Below are positions 49,032 to 58,378 of a stretch of 64,000 bases of DNA, one piece after another; position 1 is the first letter of the stretch; each line of letters starts with the position of its first letter. The notes under the pieces were generated by a model. It did no database searches, was not told the DNA's origin, and worked only from the letters and a program-made list of their open reading frames with translations. The stretch covers positions 62,001 through 126,000 of the forward strand of contig BLSF01000028.1 in NCBI GenBank assembly GCA_012862575.1, given 5' to 3'. Made by a program: the position numbers and the translations under genes. Source of the DNA: Parietichytrium sp. I65-24A (lineage: Eukaryota; Sar; Bigyra; Thraustochytrida; Thraustochytriidae).

Positions 49032-51458
49032 ATGGGCGGAAAAGAGCACGGGGAGAACAGCGACTCGGAAGATGAGTTCCTGCTGGTGGAGGCGCTGGAG
49101 TCCATGAGCACGGCGTCTTCGTGCAGGGACCCGGACGGCGGGGCTGGTGCGCAGAGTGGAGCAGTGTGCTCGGACGCGAATATGTTTCCGGACGGCGAGA
49201 CTACTCTGGGTGACGAGCCACGCGAGGTGGATGAATGCGCGGAAGAGAACCTGGAGGCGGAGGATATAGATGAGGCGGGAATCGCCGCGGATATGCCGAA
49301 AGCGCTGGCCCATGATTCTGAGGATCATGTTGAGCAACATGCTACGGATGACGCTGCAGAAGAGGAGGGTGGACAGGATGCTTACTCTGAATTTGCTGCC
49401 AAGTCTGGAAGCACGCGTCTGCCAGGGAATAGTGTATTCATGGATTCTTGTTGCTCGGAGTCTGCCAGGGGCGATGACGATGACTATGATGCAGAAGGCC
49501 AGAACGTGGACTGGGAGTCGGACTTCATGGAGTCCGTTTCACACTGCGGCCAGCAAGTGATGCAGTCGATCCAAGGCGCTCTCTTGAATCAAGATGTCCT
49601 GGGAAAAGAAGCGAATGGGACTGTTACGGAGTTCATCAAGATCGCTGCAGCCATTGCTGCTGCTGCAGGAACGGCCGCAAATCAAGGGTCGGAGGCAGCA
49701 TCGGCGCGGGGCGTTGAGCCATCCAAAGCCGATGATGCTGCGCAATCGGCGGCAACTTCAAAGGATGGCGAGCGGGTACCTCCCACCGAAAATCCTTCTT
49801 CTCGGCACAGTGTCTCCAGCGCCACGACACTCTCTTCGGAATCTTGGAATGCTCTCCTCTTGGAGCTGTTTCAGAAAAGGCGAGTCGTTGAAGCCATTCA
49901 GGTGTTTCTGAGCAAGCCTGTTGTAACTGATGCAGTAGTGGAGCTGGCTGGCAAAGCAAGTGTCGACGGCACTGCTGCTGCAGCAGAGCACTCATTGAAG
50001 TTCGTTAGCGAGTTTCTGAGCTCCCTTGCAGAGCTTTTCAAGCAAGCTCCTGAGCTCGCGACACTTGTGCCGAGCGCCCTCAAGTACCTCAATAAGCATT
50101 GGTTCCACGATGGTGACCAAGCTTCAGAGGCTCCAAAGTCTGCTTCCAGCTCCTCTGTTTCCTCCAACACCGAGCCGCTTTTGGTTGAACCACTTCCATC
50201 TTTGAGAAAGGCCGTACATCGTCACGTTCTCTGTGATGGGTGTGTTACCAGTGAGCAGCAAATGGCGTCTGAAGCGGATGGCAACCGCCAAGGGAGCTAT
50301 ATCGCTGGCGACCGCTGGAAGAGTGCAGTGACCGAAGACTTCGATCTCTGCTCAACGTGCGAGTCCAGTGGAAAGTTCGATGCGCACGCTCCGTTTCTAA
50401 AGATCAGCGATCCAAAGAAAGCTCCACGAGAGATTGTGGTGCTTCTTAACGAAGGCAATCCTGCTGTCGCAAACGAGACCTGTGCGCCATCAAACTGGCG
50501 CCAGGGCTTCGAAGGCATGCGGAGGAAGATGAGAGGGCCAGGGCATTCGCGCCAGGTGAAACCTCAGCCTGCTGCCTCTCATGCTTGTGCTGCTCCGACT
50601 TCTCCTCCTGCTGCACCTGAGCCATCGGAGCCTGCTGGCACCGAAGGTGCCGGGGTAGCTCCTGCTGCCACCTCTGCACGTGCCTCGGAGAATGAGGTGA
50701 AGTACATCTGCCCGAACAATCATCAGCTGTCTCCCTTCCGCTGCTATGGAGGATTCAGCTGCGATGGTTGCTCGCGTGGTGCTGCGTTCGGTGCCTCCAT
50801 GCTTGGCTGCCGCCGTTGTAACTGGGATCTTTGCCAGAGCTGTGTTGCTGCTCAGAATCAAAGTGCAGGAGCGCCTAAATCCACGGCATCCAGGCAACCA
50901 GCGCCACTTCGCGTCCCAGAGAAGGCCGAAGCACCTCCACGGGCCAAGTTTGTTGCAGACAAGAGCATTCTCGACGGTACTGTTGTCGAGCCAAAGTCTC
51001 GGATGGTAAAGACTTGGCGAATCGAGAACCATGGAAGTTCCGACTTTCCAGCTGGCGTACGACTTGTGAATACGGGCGGTGACTCGATGGGCGCACCTGT
51101 TGGAGGCGTTCTCATTCCTCAAGTCGCTGCTGGCGCACAGTATGACATCGAACTTGATCTTGTTGCTCCGGAGGTCCCGGGACGTTATGTCGGATACTGG
51201 CGTCTGATGACTGGTGGCGAAAACCCTCAACGATTTGGGCATCGCCTTTGGGTCGACATTAGTGTCGTTGCTCCACCAGAGGAGCCTCAAGTTGCCGTGG
51301 AACCTGCGGCCGCAGCAGCTGAGGACGCTGAACCAAGTCCATATGTGGAAGAAATATCTCAGTTATGCGAGATGGGCTTTTGTGACATTGATCTTAATGC
51401 GAAGCTCCTCAAAGAAGAGAATGGCGATATGGAGCGAGTGATGACCCGTTTGACGTAA
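49032..51458 (+). CDS. NBR1: NBR1-like selective autophagy receptor
   Basis: 808 residues, no intron. Near the start, SEDEFLLV (F16) is an acidic-flanked F-x-x-V site of the LIR/AIM type that binds Atg8. A disordered acidic region follows. Residues about 394-455 form a ZZ-type zinc finger (HVLCDGC, then a 35-residue insertion, then DLCSTCESSGKFDAHAPF). Residues 556-610 form a second Cys-rich finger (YICPNNHQLSPF, CDGC, CRRCNWDLCQSC). Residues 636-752 are the NBR1 FW (four-tryptophan) domain: VVEPKSRMVKTWRIENHGS, PAGVRLV, GRYVGYWRL. A UBA domain (769-808, QLCEMGF) ends the protein. The usual N-terminal PB1 domain is not visible. The domain order is otherwise that of NBR1 cargo receptors. Confidence 0.9.
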   Translation: MGGKEHGENSDSEDEFLLVEALESMSTASSCRDPDGGAGAQSGAVCSDANMFPDGETTLGDEPREVDECAEENLEAEDIDEAGIAADMPKALAHDSEDHVEQHATDDAAEEEGGQDAYSEFAAKSGSTRLPGNSVFMDSCCSESARGDDDDYDAEGQNVDWESDFMESVSHCGQQVMQSIQGALLNQDVLGKEANGTVTEFIKIAAAIAAAAGTAANQGSEAASARGVEPSKADDAAQSAATSKDGERVPPTENPSSRHSVSSATTLSSESWNALLLELFQKRRVVEAIQVFLSKPVVTDAVVELAGKASVDGTAAAAEHSLKFVSEFLSSLAELFKQAPELATLVPSALKYLNKHWFHDGDQASEAPKSASSSSVSSNTEPLLVEPLPSLRKAVHRHVLCDGCVTSEQQMASEADGNRQGSYIAGDRWKSAVTEDFDLCSTCESSGKFDAHAPFLKISDPKKAPREIVVLLNEGNPAVANETCAPSNWRQGFEGMRRKMRGPGHSRQVKPQPAASHACAAPTSPPAAPEPSEPAGTEGAGVAPAATSARASENEVKYICPNNHQLSPFRCYGGFSCDGCSRGAAFGASMLGCRRCNWDLCQSCVAAQNQSAGAPKSTASRQPAPLRVPEKAEAPPRAKFVADKSILDGTVVEPKSRMVKTWRIENHGSSDFPAGVRLVNTGGDSMGAPVGGVLIPQVAAGAQYDIELDLVAPEVPGRYVGYWRLMTGGENPQRFGHRLWVDISVVAPPEEPQVAVEPAAAAAEDAEPSPYVEEISQLCEMGFCDIDLNAKLLKEENGDMERVMTRLT

Positions 51459-52756
51459 AGAGTCCACCCACTCTGCCACTCATCGATATATATCTATATA
51501 TATAATTGAAAGCGCCATCTCTTCGGGCATCTGGCTGCTTCCCAACTTCTTCGCGCTCCATGCTTGCATGAAGCAAAGAACAGGCTTCGAGATCACGGTT
51601 CCGCCTATTTTTACCGCATCCACCCAATCGACATTCCATAGTGTAAAAAAGATCTATAACACAATGAATTGCCCCATTTCTCTTCATGGTGTTCATTGTA
51701 TTCTCCAACTATCTCCAACTCCAATCGTGTTTAGCCACCCCGAAGTCGCGTAACATCCAATCTGTTCCGACCCAAATACTCTTCGAATCGTCTATCAAGC
51801 AAAAGCTGAAGCGAAGCTCTCTAGCCAGCCGCTAACAGGGAAGGTGCCAAGTCCCCAGTGTGACACAGGCTAGACAGGCGATGGCTCACAGTAGAGTACC
51901 GGTACGAGAATTTGTTGGAGGAAGTCAATGGGAGTGACTCGATTAACAGTAAGTTAAGGTGGGATATCCACGTTCACCTATAGGCCTACTAGTAGGAAAT
52001 TTCGTGTGAACGGAGCGTACTCAGTACTCGGATTTGTAGGAGGCCTAAGAGAGCGACACCTTGTCATACCCCTCTCTACTCTTTCGACCTCCTGCACAAC
52101 GCAAAAGAACAAATCAAGGCATTTCGCGTCAAGGCGTTGGAATTGAGCATTCCGTCCGTTCAGTAACGATACGCTCGCCAATTTGGTACATTGGCGGAGT
52201 GGAGTGGCGGGAGACGCATGCATTCATTCACAGCCAGAATCCATTTGCACACTGGTCCTACACCACATGCTTCAATGCACATAATGCATCGTAATGCAAT
52301 GTAATGCACGTCCCTCGTGTGTTCCTGGGAGACGCCGACTGGTGAAAGAGGGATGATGGTCCACTAGGCTAGCGTAAAATCTTTAGGTTGGCCTCTAGAG
52401 GTCCTGATGGAAAGTCAGCAACGAAAAGCGTGACTCTGGAGTCTCTAAAGTCAACGCCAGCCAGCGCAGGAGCAGAGTGTTGTAAAAAGGTCTGGGGGAA
52501 GAAGGGGGACGATCTGAGAAGAGGCTTCTGACTCGGAGTGAGTCATTCGAACCACATCGGTTGTTCAACCTAGCCGGTGGTCTGGGTGATCAAAATTCTG
52601 AGGTCCCTCCAGACGTCGGGGCAGCAGCATCCGCTTCTGTACGCAAACTCTTCAGGGTCCTCGACCTGCCGCGCGGTGGACGGCGTTTCGAATTTTCAAA
52701 CACAACGGCAAAGGAGACCTGTTTGGTTGGATTTGTGGAGACGAACAACCTCGCGA
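51459..52756. other. Spacer, nothing coding supported
   Basis: Contains GTACCGGTAC (51896-51905) and a GTACTCAGTACT-type repeat (52017-52029). The upstream open frame of the next gene (52577-52756) has no ATG and looks like leader. Confidence 0.5.
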
Positions 52757-54862
52757 ATGCTGGAGCGCAGCAGCGCAAGCCTCTCAGACCTGGGGCGAAT
52801 AAATGTTCCTAAGGCTCTTGACATGGACGCAGGTTGCAGCAGCGCAGTGCCGTCTTCGAGTGCAAGACAGCGGTGGACCTCGCGCAGGCCACCTCCACCC
52901 CCGATTCCTCCAAAAACCTTTAAACTGAAGGCGAACATAAACAGCCGGATCGAAGCTTGTGCCACTGCCGCCGCTTTTGCCCCTGTCGCCCCCGTCGTCA
53001 CACCACTCCAGAGATTTCAGGCACTGCCACAAGAGAAAGAAGACATTTTTGGAGATGAACCTCACGAGGAAAGTTCGCCCGACGAGTTCAAGGACGGAAG
53101 CTTTCTGGACGAGTGCAAAGACGATGAGTTCAAGGACGGGAGCTCGCTGGGCGAGTGCAAAGACGATGAGTTCAAGGACGGGAGCTCGCTGGGCGAGTGC
53201 AAGGACGATGAGTTCAAGGACGGGAGCTCGCTGGGCGAGTTCGACAGCCAGCACGAAATAAAATATAACACCGACAAAGTACTGGTACCGCATGAACTAG
53301 ACAACAGCTTGCTACCACAAGAGGAAGGTTTCCCTATAAACGAAGTTGTCGAGGAAGAAATCCCATTGGACGATGACGACTGCACGTGCCCTATTTGCAT
53401 AGAGATGTTTTGTTCCAAAGAGCCGCGGGTTATCCTGCAGTGTCTCTACTGCAAACATGACTTTTGCGAGAATTGCCTTGTTGAAAGCTTAAAGAGGACA
53501 GACAACACATGCCCTATGTGCCGGCTGACACTTGTGGATCCTATTCGAAACACAGAACTGGAGGAGCGGATCATGACTGCAACGTCTACGTGTGAAGATT
53601 GCGGGCTGGAAGTTTCGCTGTTGGATATTGCTGATCACAAGGCATGCTGCAGCGAACTCCGCACATCACCAGCCAGTTTTGATGAATTCGATCAGAATGC
53701 TTCTGCTTCCGCCCGGGTAGGCTCACCAATTGACGATGAGCCAAAGGAGTCGTATTGGGAATGCAAAAGATGCACCTTTCACAACAGTATTGAGATGCCA
53801 AGTTGCGAGATATGCTGTGCAAGTTTAATTGAGAATGGTGTTGTTCGTAACCCGGCCAACTTGGATCACCAGGCCAGTGCGCCGCCTCTGCCAACTGACG
53901 GCTCTCAAAAGATGCCTGTGCCTGCTCCACCACCACGCATTCTGGCCAGTGCGCCGCCTCTGCCAACTGACAGCTCTCAAAAGATGCCTGTGCCTGCCCC
54001 ACCACCACACACTCAGTACAGACTGCCTCAGTCGCCTCAGCGTTCTCCATCCGCACCATCTTTGCTTGGTTCAAACGTGTCCTCTCCCACGGCTCCTGGG
54101 CTCTCAATGACAACCCAGCCGCCTTCAAACAATGGTGCTGGCACAACGGGACGATGCGAATCTAATTCACAATCTTCTCTATCGACAGAGGCTGATCCAA
54201 TTGTCCGAAGCCAAAGTAGTCCAGAGTTTGCAGAGCCTCTGGCGGATGTTGCGCATCCTCTGGCCGAAGCAGTGGATGATTCAGATAGTATCGGCACTCC
54301 AGGGCAGTCTATTCCGGTAGCACAAGAAGTCCTTCCCGAAAACATTGACCACGGTGATCTGAAATCGTATCGAGCGTCGTTTCATCAGAAAATGCTGATT
54401 CGCATTTCGTCCAAGGTCGTTTTTCGCAAGTGGAAATCAGTTCTCGTGACAATTGTAAATGATAGGTTGTTGATTCACGAGCTGGCTTTGGCAGGCAAAG
54501 CACTATCCGAGAAAAACGCCATCAAGGTGTGTCGTATCCACCCGTATATGATTATCGCCAAAGCCAAGACTCTGAAATCTGCTTCAATCTCGGAGACGGT
54601 GGCAACGTCACGTGGCGCTACCAAAGTCAGAAAGATGGACGAGATATGCTTCACCAGAGTCGTAGAAAATCCCATCAAGCTAGTAGCTAGGAGCAAGAAA
54701 CTCGCTCAGTCACATGCGTTTTCCTACTCGAGCACAGTTGCTCCTCCGAGCATTGTTGTGGAGATCGGATCGCCTGATAACAAAACGCTGGAAAATTTTC
54801 AGGCGGTTTATTCAAGCGCAATCTTGGCCATTCAAACACGGCATCGTGATACGCATGAGTAA
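52757..54862 (+). CDS. RING-finger/RanBP2-zinc-finger protein with PH-like tail
   Basis: 701 residues from the first ATG (MLERSSASLSDLG); another ATG at 52823 is possible. Residues 109-161 are four 14-residue acidic repeats (EFKDGSSLGECKDD). A C3HC4 RING spans 211-254 (CPIC...CKHDFCENC...CPMC), followed by another Cys-pair stretch (CEDCGLEVSLLDIADHKACC). A RanBP2-type finger is at about 333-360 (YWECKRCTFHNSIEMPSC, CEICC), a fold that often binds ubiquitin or RNA. A Pro/Ser-rich linker holds two 24-residue repeats. The last 150 residues (FRKWKSVLVTIVNDRLLIHE onward) look like a PH domain. It is probably an E3 ubiquitin ligase at a membrane. I know no named family with this order. Confidence 0.8.
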   Translation: MLERSSASLSDLGRINVPKALDMDAGCSSAVPSSSARQRWTSRRPPPPPIPPKTFKLKANINSRIEACATAAAFAPVAPVVTPLQRFQALPQEKEDIFGDEPHEESSPDEFKDGSFLDECKDDEFKDGSSLGECKDDEFKDGSSLGECKDDEFKDGSSLGEFDSQHEIKYNTDKVLVPHELDNSLLPQEEGFPINEVVEEEIPLDDDDCTCPICIEMFCSKEPRVILQCLYCKHDFCENCLVESLKRTDNTCPMCRLTLVDPIRNTELEERIMTATSTCEDCGLEVSLLDIADHKACCSELRTSPASFDEFDQNASASARVGSPIDDEPKESYWECKRCTFHNSIEMPSCEICCASLIENGVVRNPANLDHQASAPPLPTDGSQKMPVPAPPPRILASAPPLPTDSSQKMPVPAPPPHTQYRLPQSPQRSPSAPSLLGSNVSSPTAPGLSMTTQPPSNNGAGTTGRCESNSQSSLSTEADPIVRSQSSPEFAEPLADVAHPLAEAVDDSDSIGTPGQSIPVAQEVLPENIDHGDLKSYRASFHQKMLIRISSKVVFRKWKSVLVTIVNDRLLIHELALAGKALSEKNAIKVCRIHPYMIIAKAKTLKSASISETVATSRGATKVRKMDEICFTRVVENPIKLVARSKKLAQSHAFSYSSTVAPPSIVVEIGSPDNKTLENFQAVYSSAILAIQTRHRDTHE
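53084..53245 (+). repeat. 42-bp coding tandem repeat
   Basis: Nearly four copies of a 42-bp unit starting GAGTTCAAGGACGG. The three later copies are almost identical; the first is diverged. Confidence 0.95.
53873..54016 (+). repeat. 72-bp coding tandem repeat, two copies
   Basis: Units start at 53873 and 53945 and encode ASAPPLPTDxSQKMPVPAPP. They differ at only a few bases, suggesting a recent duplication. Confidence 0.9.
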
Positions 54863-55764
54863 GGATCATGTCTCGTTGATGTACGCTATGACTATATTCA
54901 ACTAATCGACAGGTTGAACTGCTTCACATGATCTGTGCGAAGCTGTGCCTACCAATCCCATCATCGCATAAATTGAGCTGATATGGACCGCAGCATCACC
55001 TCTTGTGATCCTGGGAAGAAATCACACAACTCTGAGTGGTCCGCTTCCGACCAAAGCAAAGCCTCCGCGCGAGTGCCGATGAGACATCTTTCATCTTGCT
55101 CGCCGACAAAAGTGCAAATACCTTTCATCTTGCTCGCCGACAAAAGTGAAACTATTTGGGCTTGGTGTCTGTCTGCCCATGTCCCTCGACTATGTTGTAA
55201 ACGTACACGTCCTGACTCTGAGTACACTTCATCATCTCACGAAATTTTCAAATCTTCCAGCCCGTCTATTAGCTAGTAGAGACACTTCTATACCAAACAT
55301 CCTCTACCTTGTAGTAGAAGCTAGCAAATAGAGATAGACTAGCCCATAGATGAAGACTCTTACCCAATCATAGCAATCTTCTAGCTAGTAGAGCGCGAAC
55401 ATAACATTTGAATTTTTGAAAACCAAACCTTTTTTAAAAAAAACTCACAGTCAATCAAAAATCATCAGAATCAAACAATCTCTGACTGTCTGTGTGTTGC
55501 TTCTTTGAACAAGGGCACTCACTGCGAACTCGAAGAGCTTTGTTGACTGACGAAGGATCGGTGCGCACAAGTGCAACTCAAGTGCAGCTCAAGTGCAACT
55601 CGAGTGCAACTCAAGTGCGCAAAAGCTGTGGAAAGTGCAGTCAAGTGCAGCGTAGATCTTCGATCTGGAGGAGGTGGCGGCGATCTCGCGCTCGGTGAGG
55701 TTGCAGCGAGGAAGCAGGCGCGGGGAAAGCGGACGGGGACTCGAGGCGGATTGCCGCTGGAGGG
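54863..55764. other. Spacer with CTAG-rich island and 11-bp repeat
   Basis: The CTAG-rich stretch is at about 55255-55400. A direct repeat TTTCATCTTGCTCGCCGACA occurs twice near 55087 and 55123. The 11-bp array is at 55569-55619. No gene is supported. Confidence 0.5.
55569..55619. repeat. 11-bp tandem repeat (AAGTGCAACTC)
   Basis: Four copies with single changes plus a partial fifth, about 150 bases upstream of the primase ATG. Confidence 0.85.
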
Positions 55765-57321
55765 ATGGAGTTCGGGCGAAGGAATAATGCGGGGGGCGGA
55801 GGGCGGTTCATGCTGCAGACGCAGCGAGCTGCGAGACCAAGCGCCCTGACGTTTTACCAGGAGCCACCGAGCTCGGCGCTTTCGCTAGACGACTTTGAAG
55901 GGCTCGCAGTGGACAGGCTCAAGGTCCTGAGCGCGGTGGAGAATTCGACGAGCAGGGGGGAGACCATGGAAAGGACGTTTAAAGTCCTCGAGGATTCGAT
56001 TAAGGACACGCACATGGAGATTTCCACGGAGCAGGATAAAGAACAGGACAATGTTTCACACTGGGTGCTTCGATTAGCATTCGCTGCGACAGAAGACCTG
56101 AGGAGACGTTTCCTAGCATTTGAGCTGATCTTGTTCAAGTACCGTTTTGAGAAGCGCCTGGATATGGCTGACGTGGAGCGTTTCATGAAGGAAAATAATC
56201 TCGGGTATGCTCCAATTGATAAAACAGAGCTCAAACAGCATAACGATGCATTGAGGGATGTTTACATGGCGACCAAAGGGTTTAGACAAAGCAAAAAGGG
56301 CGGCAGCGGAGGGAGTGCTGCTATTCCAGGAGCGGTGCGGCCATTTGAGACCCTCCAGCACTTTAAAGTTCCTTTCACTGAGGTGCTTGATCTGGTGAGC
56401 AAACGCTTGGTGTATCTGCACAAAGGGTTCGCATACGTTCCCGAGACCGAGCTGATATCGATTTTGCAGTCCAGGTTTCGATCCAACATCTCACACAAGC
56501 TTGCGGTTGCGTACCGTTCTTTGCCATACATTCGCCAAGAAGATCGAATTCGCCCAATCCTGAAGATGCTCGAGACTGCTTACGTCGGACCAGAGTACGG
56601 CTCTCGACAAACAACTTTGAGTTGCGCAGAAGTAAGAGCCGATAACCTCGATCAGTTTGCACCATCTATGCCAATGTGCATGCGGGAGGTACACGCTGCG
56701 ATGAAGCGCGACCATCATCTCAAATACCACGCAAGATTGCAGTTTCAGCTTTTCCTCAAAGGTATTGGGCTCTCGATGCAGGACTGCTTAAAGTTCTTTC
56801 AGTTTGAATTCGCAAAAAAGCCTACGCCTCCCGACGTTTTCCAAAGAAAGTACGCGTACGCGATCCGCCACGCATACGGCCAGGAAGGTAAGCGCGCAGA
56901 CTACCGCCCATACTCTTGTATGAAGATCATCACAGGTGTGCAGCCGGCCAACACGAACGAGCACCATGGATGCCCTTTCCGAACCTATGGATCGGCAAAC
57001 CTGAAGCGAATTCTCACGCGTCAAATGGGCGCCAATCAAATGCAGGCAGTGGACGAAATCATCGAGCAGGTGAACCAAAAGCAGTTTCAGCTGGCTTGCC
57101 GCAAGCACTTCGAGTTCACCCACCCTGGAGGCAATTCACAGGCTGTTGGGAACCACCCAAACGCATGGTTTGAAGAGAGTGTAAAGTACTTTAAGGAGCG
57201 CAGCGACTCGAATTCACAGTCGACCGGCGCTAGCCAGCCAGGCTCGCAGGAAACGCCGCAGCAAAACGAGTCATCAACCTCCTCCGCTGCCCCAATGGAA
57301 GTTTCCGGACCCGATGCATGA
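55765..57321 (+). CDS. PRIM2: DNA primase large subunit
   Basis: 518 residues, no intron, full family length. This subunit of DNA polymerase alpha-primase positions the small catalytic subunit and helps hand the RNA primer over in the nucleus. The C-terminal iron-sulfur domain has four cysteines at C305 (MPMCMREVH), C385 (YSCMKII), C403 (HHGCPFRTYG) and C445 (LACRKHFE). They correspond to the [4Fe-4S] ligands of human and yeast enzymes. The surrounding HHLKYHARLQFQLFLKGIGL and RKYAYAIRHAYGQEGKR are strong family signatures. The N-terminal helical domain (about 25-270) includes LRLAFAATEDLRRRFLAFE. The tail is Ser/Gln-rich and disordered. Confidence 0.95.
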   Translation: MEFGRRNNAGGGGRFMLQTQRAARPSALTFYQEPPSSALSLDDFEGLAVDRLKVLSAVENSTSRGETMERTFKVLEDSIKDTHMEISTEQDKEQDNVSHWVLRLAFAATEDLRRRFLAFELILFKYRFEKRLDMADVERFMKENNLGYAPIDKTELKQHNDALRDVYMATKGFRQSKKGGSGGSAAIPGAVRPFETLQHFKVPFTEVLDLVSKRLVYLHKGFAYVPETELISILQSRFRSNISHKLAVAYRSLPYIRQEDRIRPILKMLETAYVGPEYGSRQTTLSCAEVRADNLDQFAPSMPMCMREVHAAMKRDHHLKYHARLQFQLFLKGIGLSMQDCLKFFQFEFAKKPTPPDVFQRKYAYAIRHAYGQEGKRADYRPYSCMKIITGVQPANTNEHHGCPFRTYGSANLKRILTRQMGANQMQAVDEIIEQVNQKQFQLACRKHFEFTHPGGNSQAVGNHPNAWFEESVKYFKERSDSNSQSTGASQPGSQETPQQNESSTSSAAPMEVSGPDA

Positions 57322-57823
57322 ACTATCGAGAATAGAAACCACCGTCCAAAAACAACTGCACACATCCTGACATTCAGTCTTTCTTTCTCTCTCTTTCTTT
57401 TCTTTTCTTTAATCCCTTTCGTTCCGGTATCGGCGATTGCATCCTTTCTCCTGCTCAAGTTTTTTACATTCGATGAGAACCTCGAGGACGAGCGACTAGT
57501 CGCGCGCCCATACCTACAACTCTCCAATGGACTAGTTAGTACCGGTACCTGTACCGCAATCGTTGTACCAGCTACTGGCACCGGTACTCACTGTCAGTAC
57601 TCAGTCTCGGACGCAAGTAGTACCGGTGCGCAAGTATGTGCTAGTTGCCAAAGTGTCAAGCAAACGCAGGGCAGAGTATACTCGCATACTCAAAGTCATA
57701 GTCTGCACGAGTACTCAGTACCGAGCACTTTCCATTCCGCAAAGAGCGCGCAGAGGCAGGCAGGCACCTGCACAATCTATCTACCAAAGTGAGGAGGCGT
57801 CCACCTGTGTTCTATAGTGCGCC
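57322..57823. other. Spacer with GTACCGG palindromes
   Basis: Contains GTACCGGTAC (57539-57548), CACCGGTACT and AGTACTCAGT in close series (57535-57725), upstream of the small membrane-protein gene. A CT-rich stretch follows the primase stop. Confidence 0.5.
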
Positions 57824-58114
57824 ATGCAGGAGCTGTGGGCGGCGCTCTTGGCCGCTGCAGTGGTCGGGTTGCTCGTGCTGAGCTGTCTTGGAGGCGGAGA
57901 GCAAGGGCACTCTCGATCTGGTGGCCCTCGCGCCGCGGGACCAGGCGCTGCGGTTGGCGAGGAGAAGCGCGCAGCTGCGACCAAGAAAGATGCCGCGGAC
58001 GGCTCCGAACACTACAGGATCAAGGAGGAGCGCATGGCCCTGCTCAAGGAAGAGGCGAGGCAGAGATACCTACGGATTCATCCGGACTTCAAGCCGCCTA
58101 AAGAACAGAACTGA
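57824..58114 (+). CDS. Small single-pass membrane protein
   Basis: 96 residues from ATG. One hydrophobic N-terminal segment (residues 5-22, WAALLAAAVVGLLVLSCL) is followed by a Gly-rich linker and a charged helix (EHYRIKEERMALLKEEARQR). It ends YLRIHPDFKPPKEQN. The layout suggests a signal anchor with a cytosolic or luminal helical tail. I do not recognise it. The case for a real gene is the ATG-to-stop frame with consistent helical character; two other frames overlap it. Confidence 0.55.
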   Translation: MQELWAALLAAAVVGLLVLSCLGGGEQGHSRSGGPRAAGPGAAVGEEKRAAATKKDAADGSEHYRIKEERMALLKEEARQRYLRIHPDFKPPKEQN

Positions 58115-58378
58115 TGCCCCCTCTTGAGTCCGCGCCAAGCGACTGTGGTTGACAAAGACGAGTAGACGTGGGTCTTGGCGGATTTTATTAGAACATAGAT
58201 GATCTGACGTGTCAAATATAAAAGCAAACTTTTGCAAAGGTATCGTTCTCTGTCCTTGGCAGCCATCACGACAACAAAAGTGGCAAGCAGGAAATTTTAA
58301 TCTATAAGAGAGAGGTAAGAAACAGAATACTATGATCAGAGTTTATCTCAAGTTCACTTCAGGTTTCGAGACGGAATG

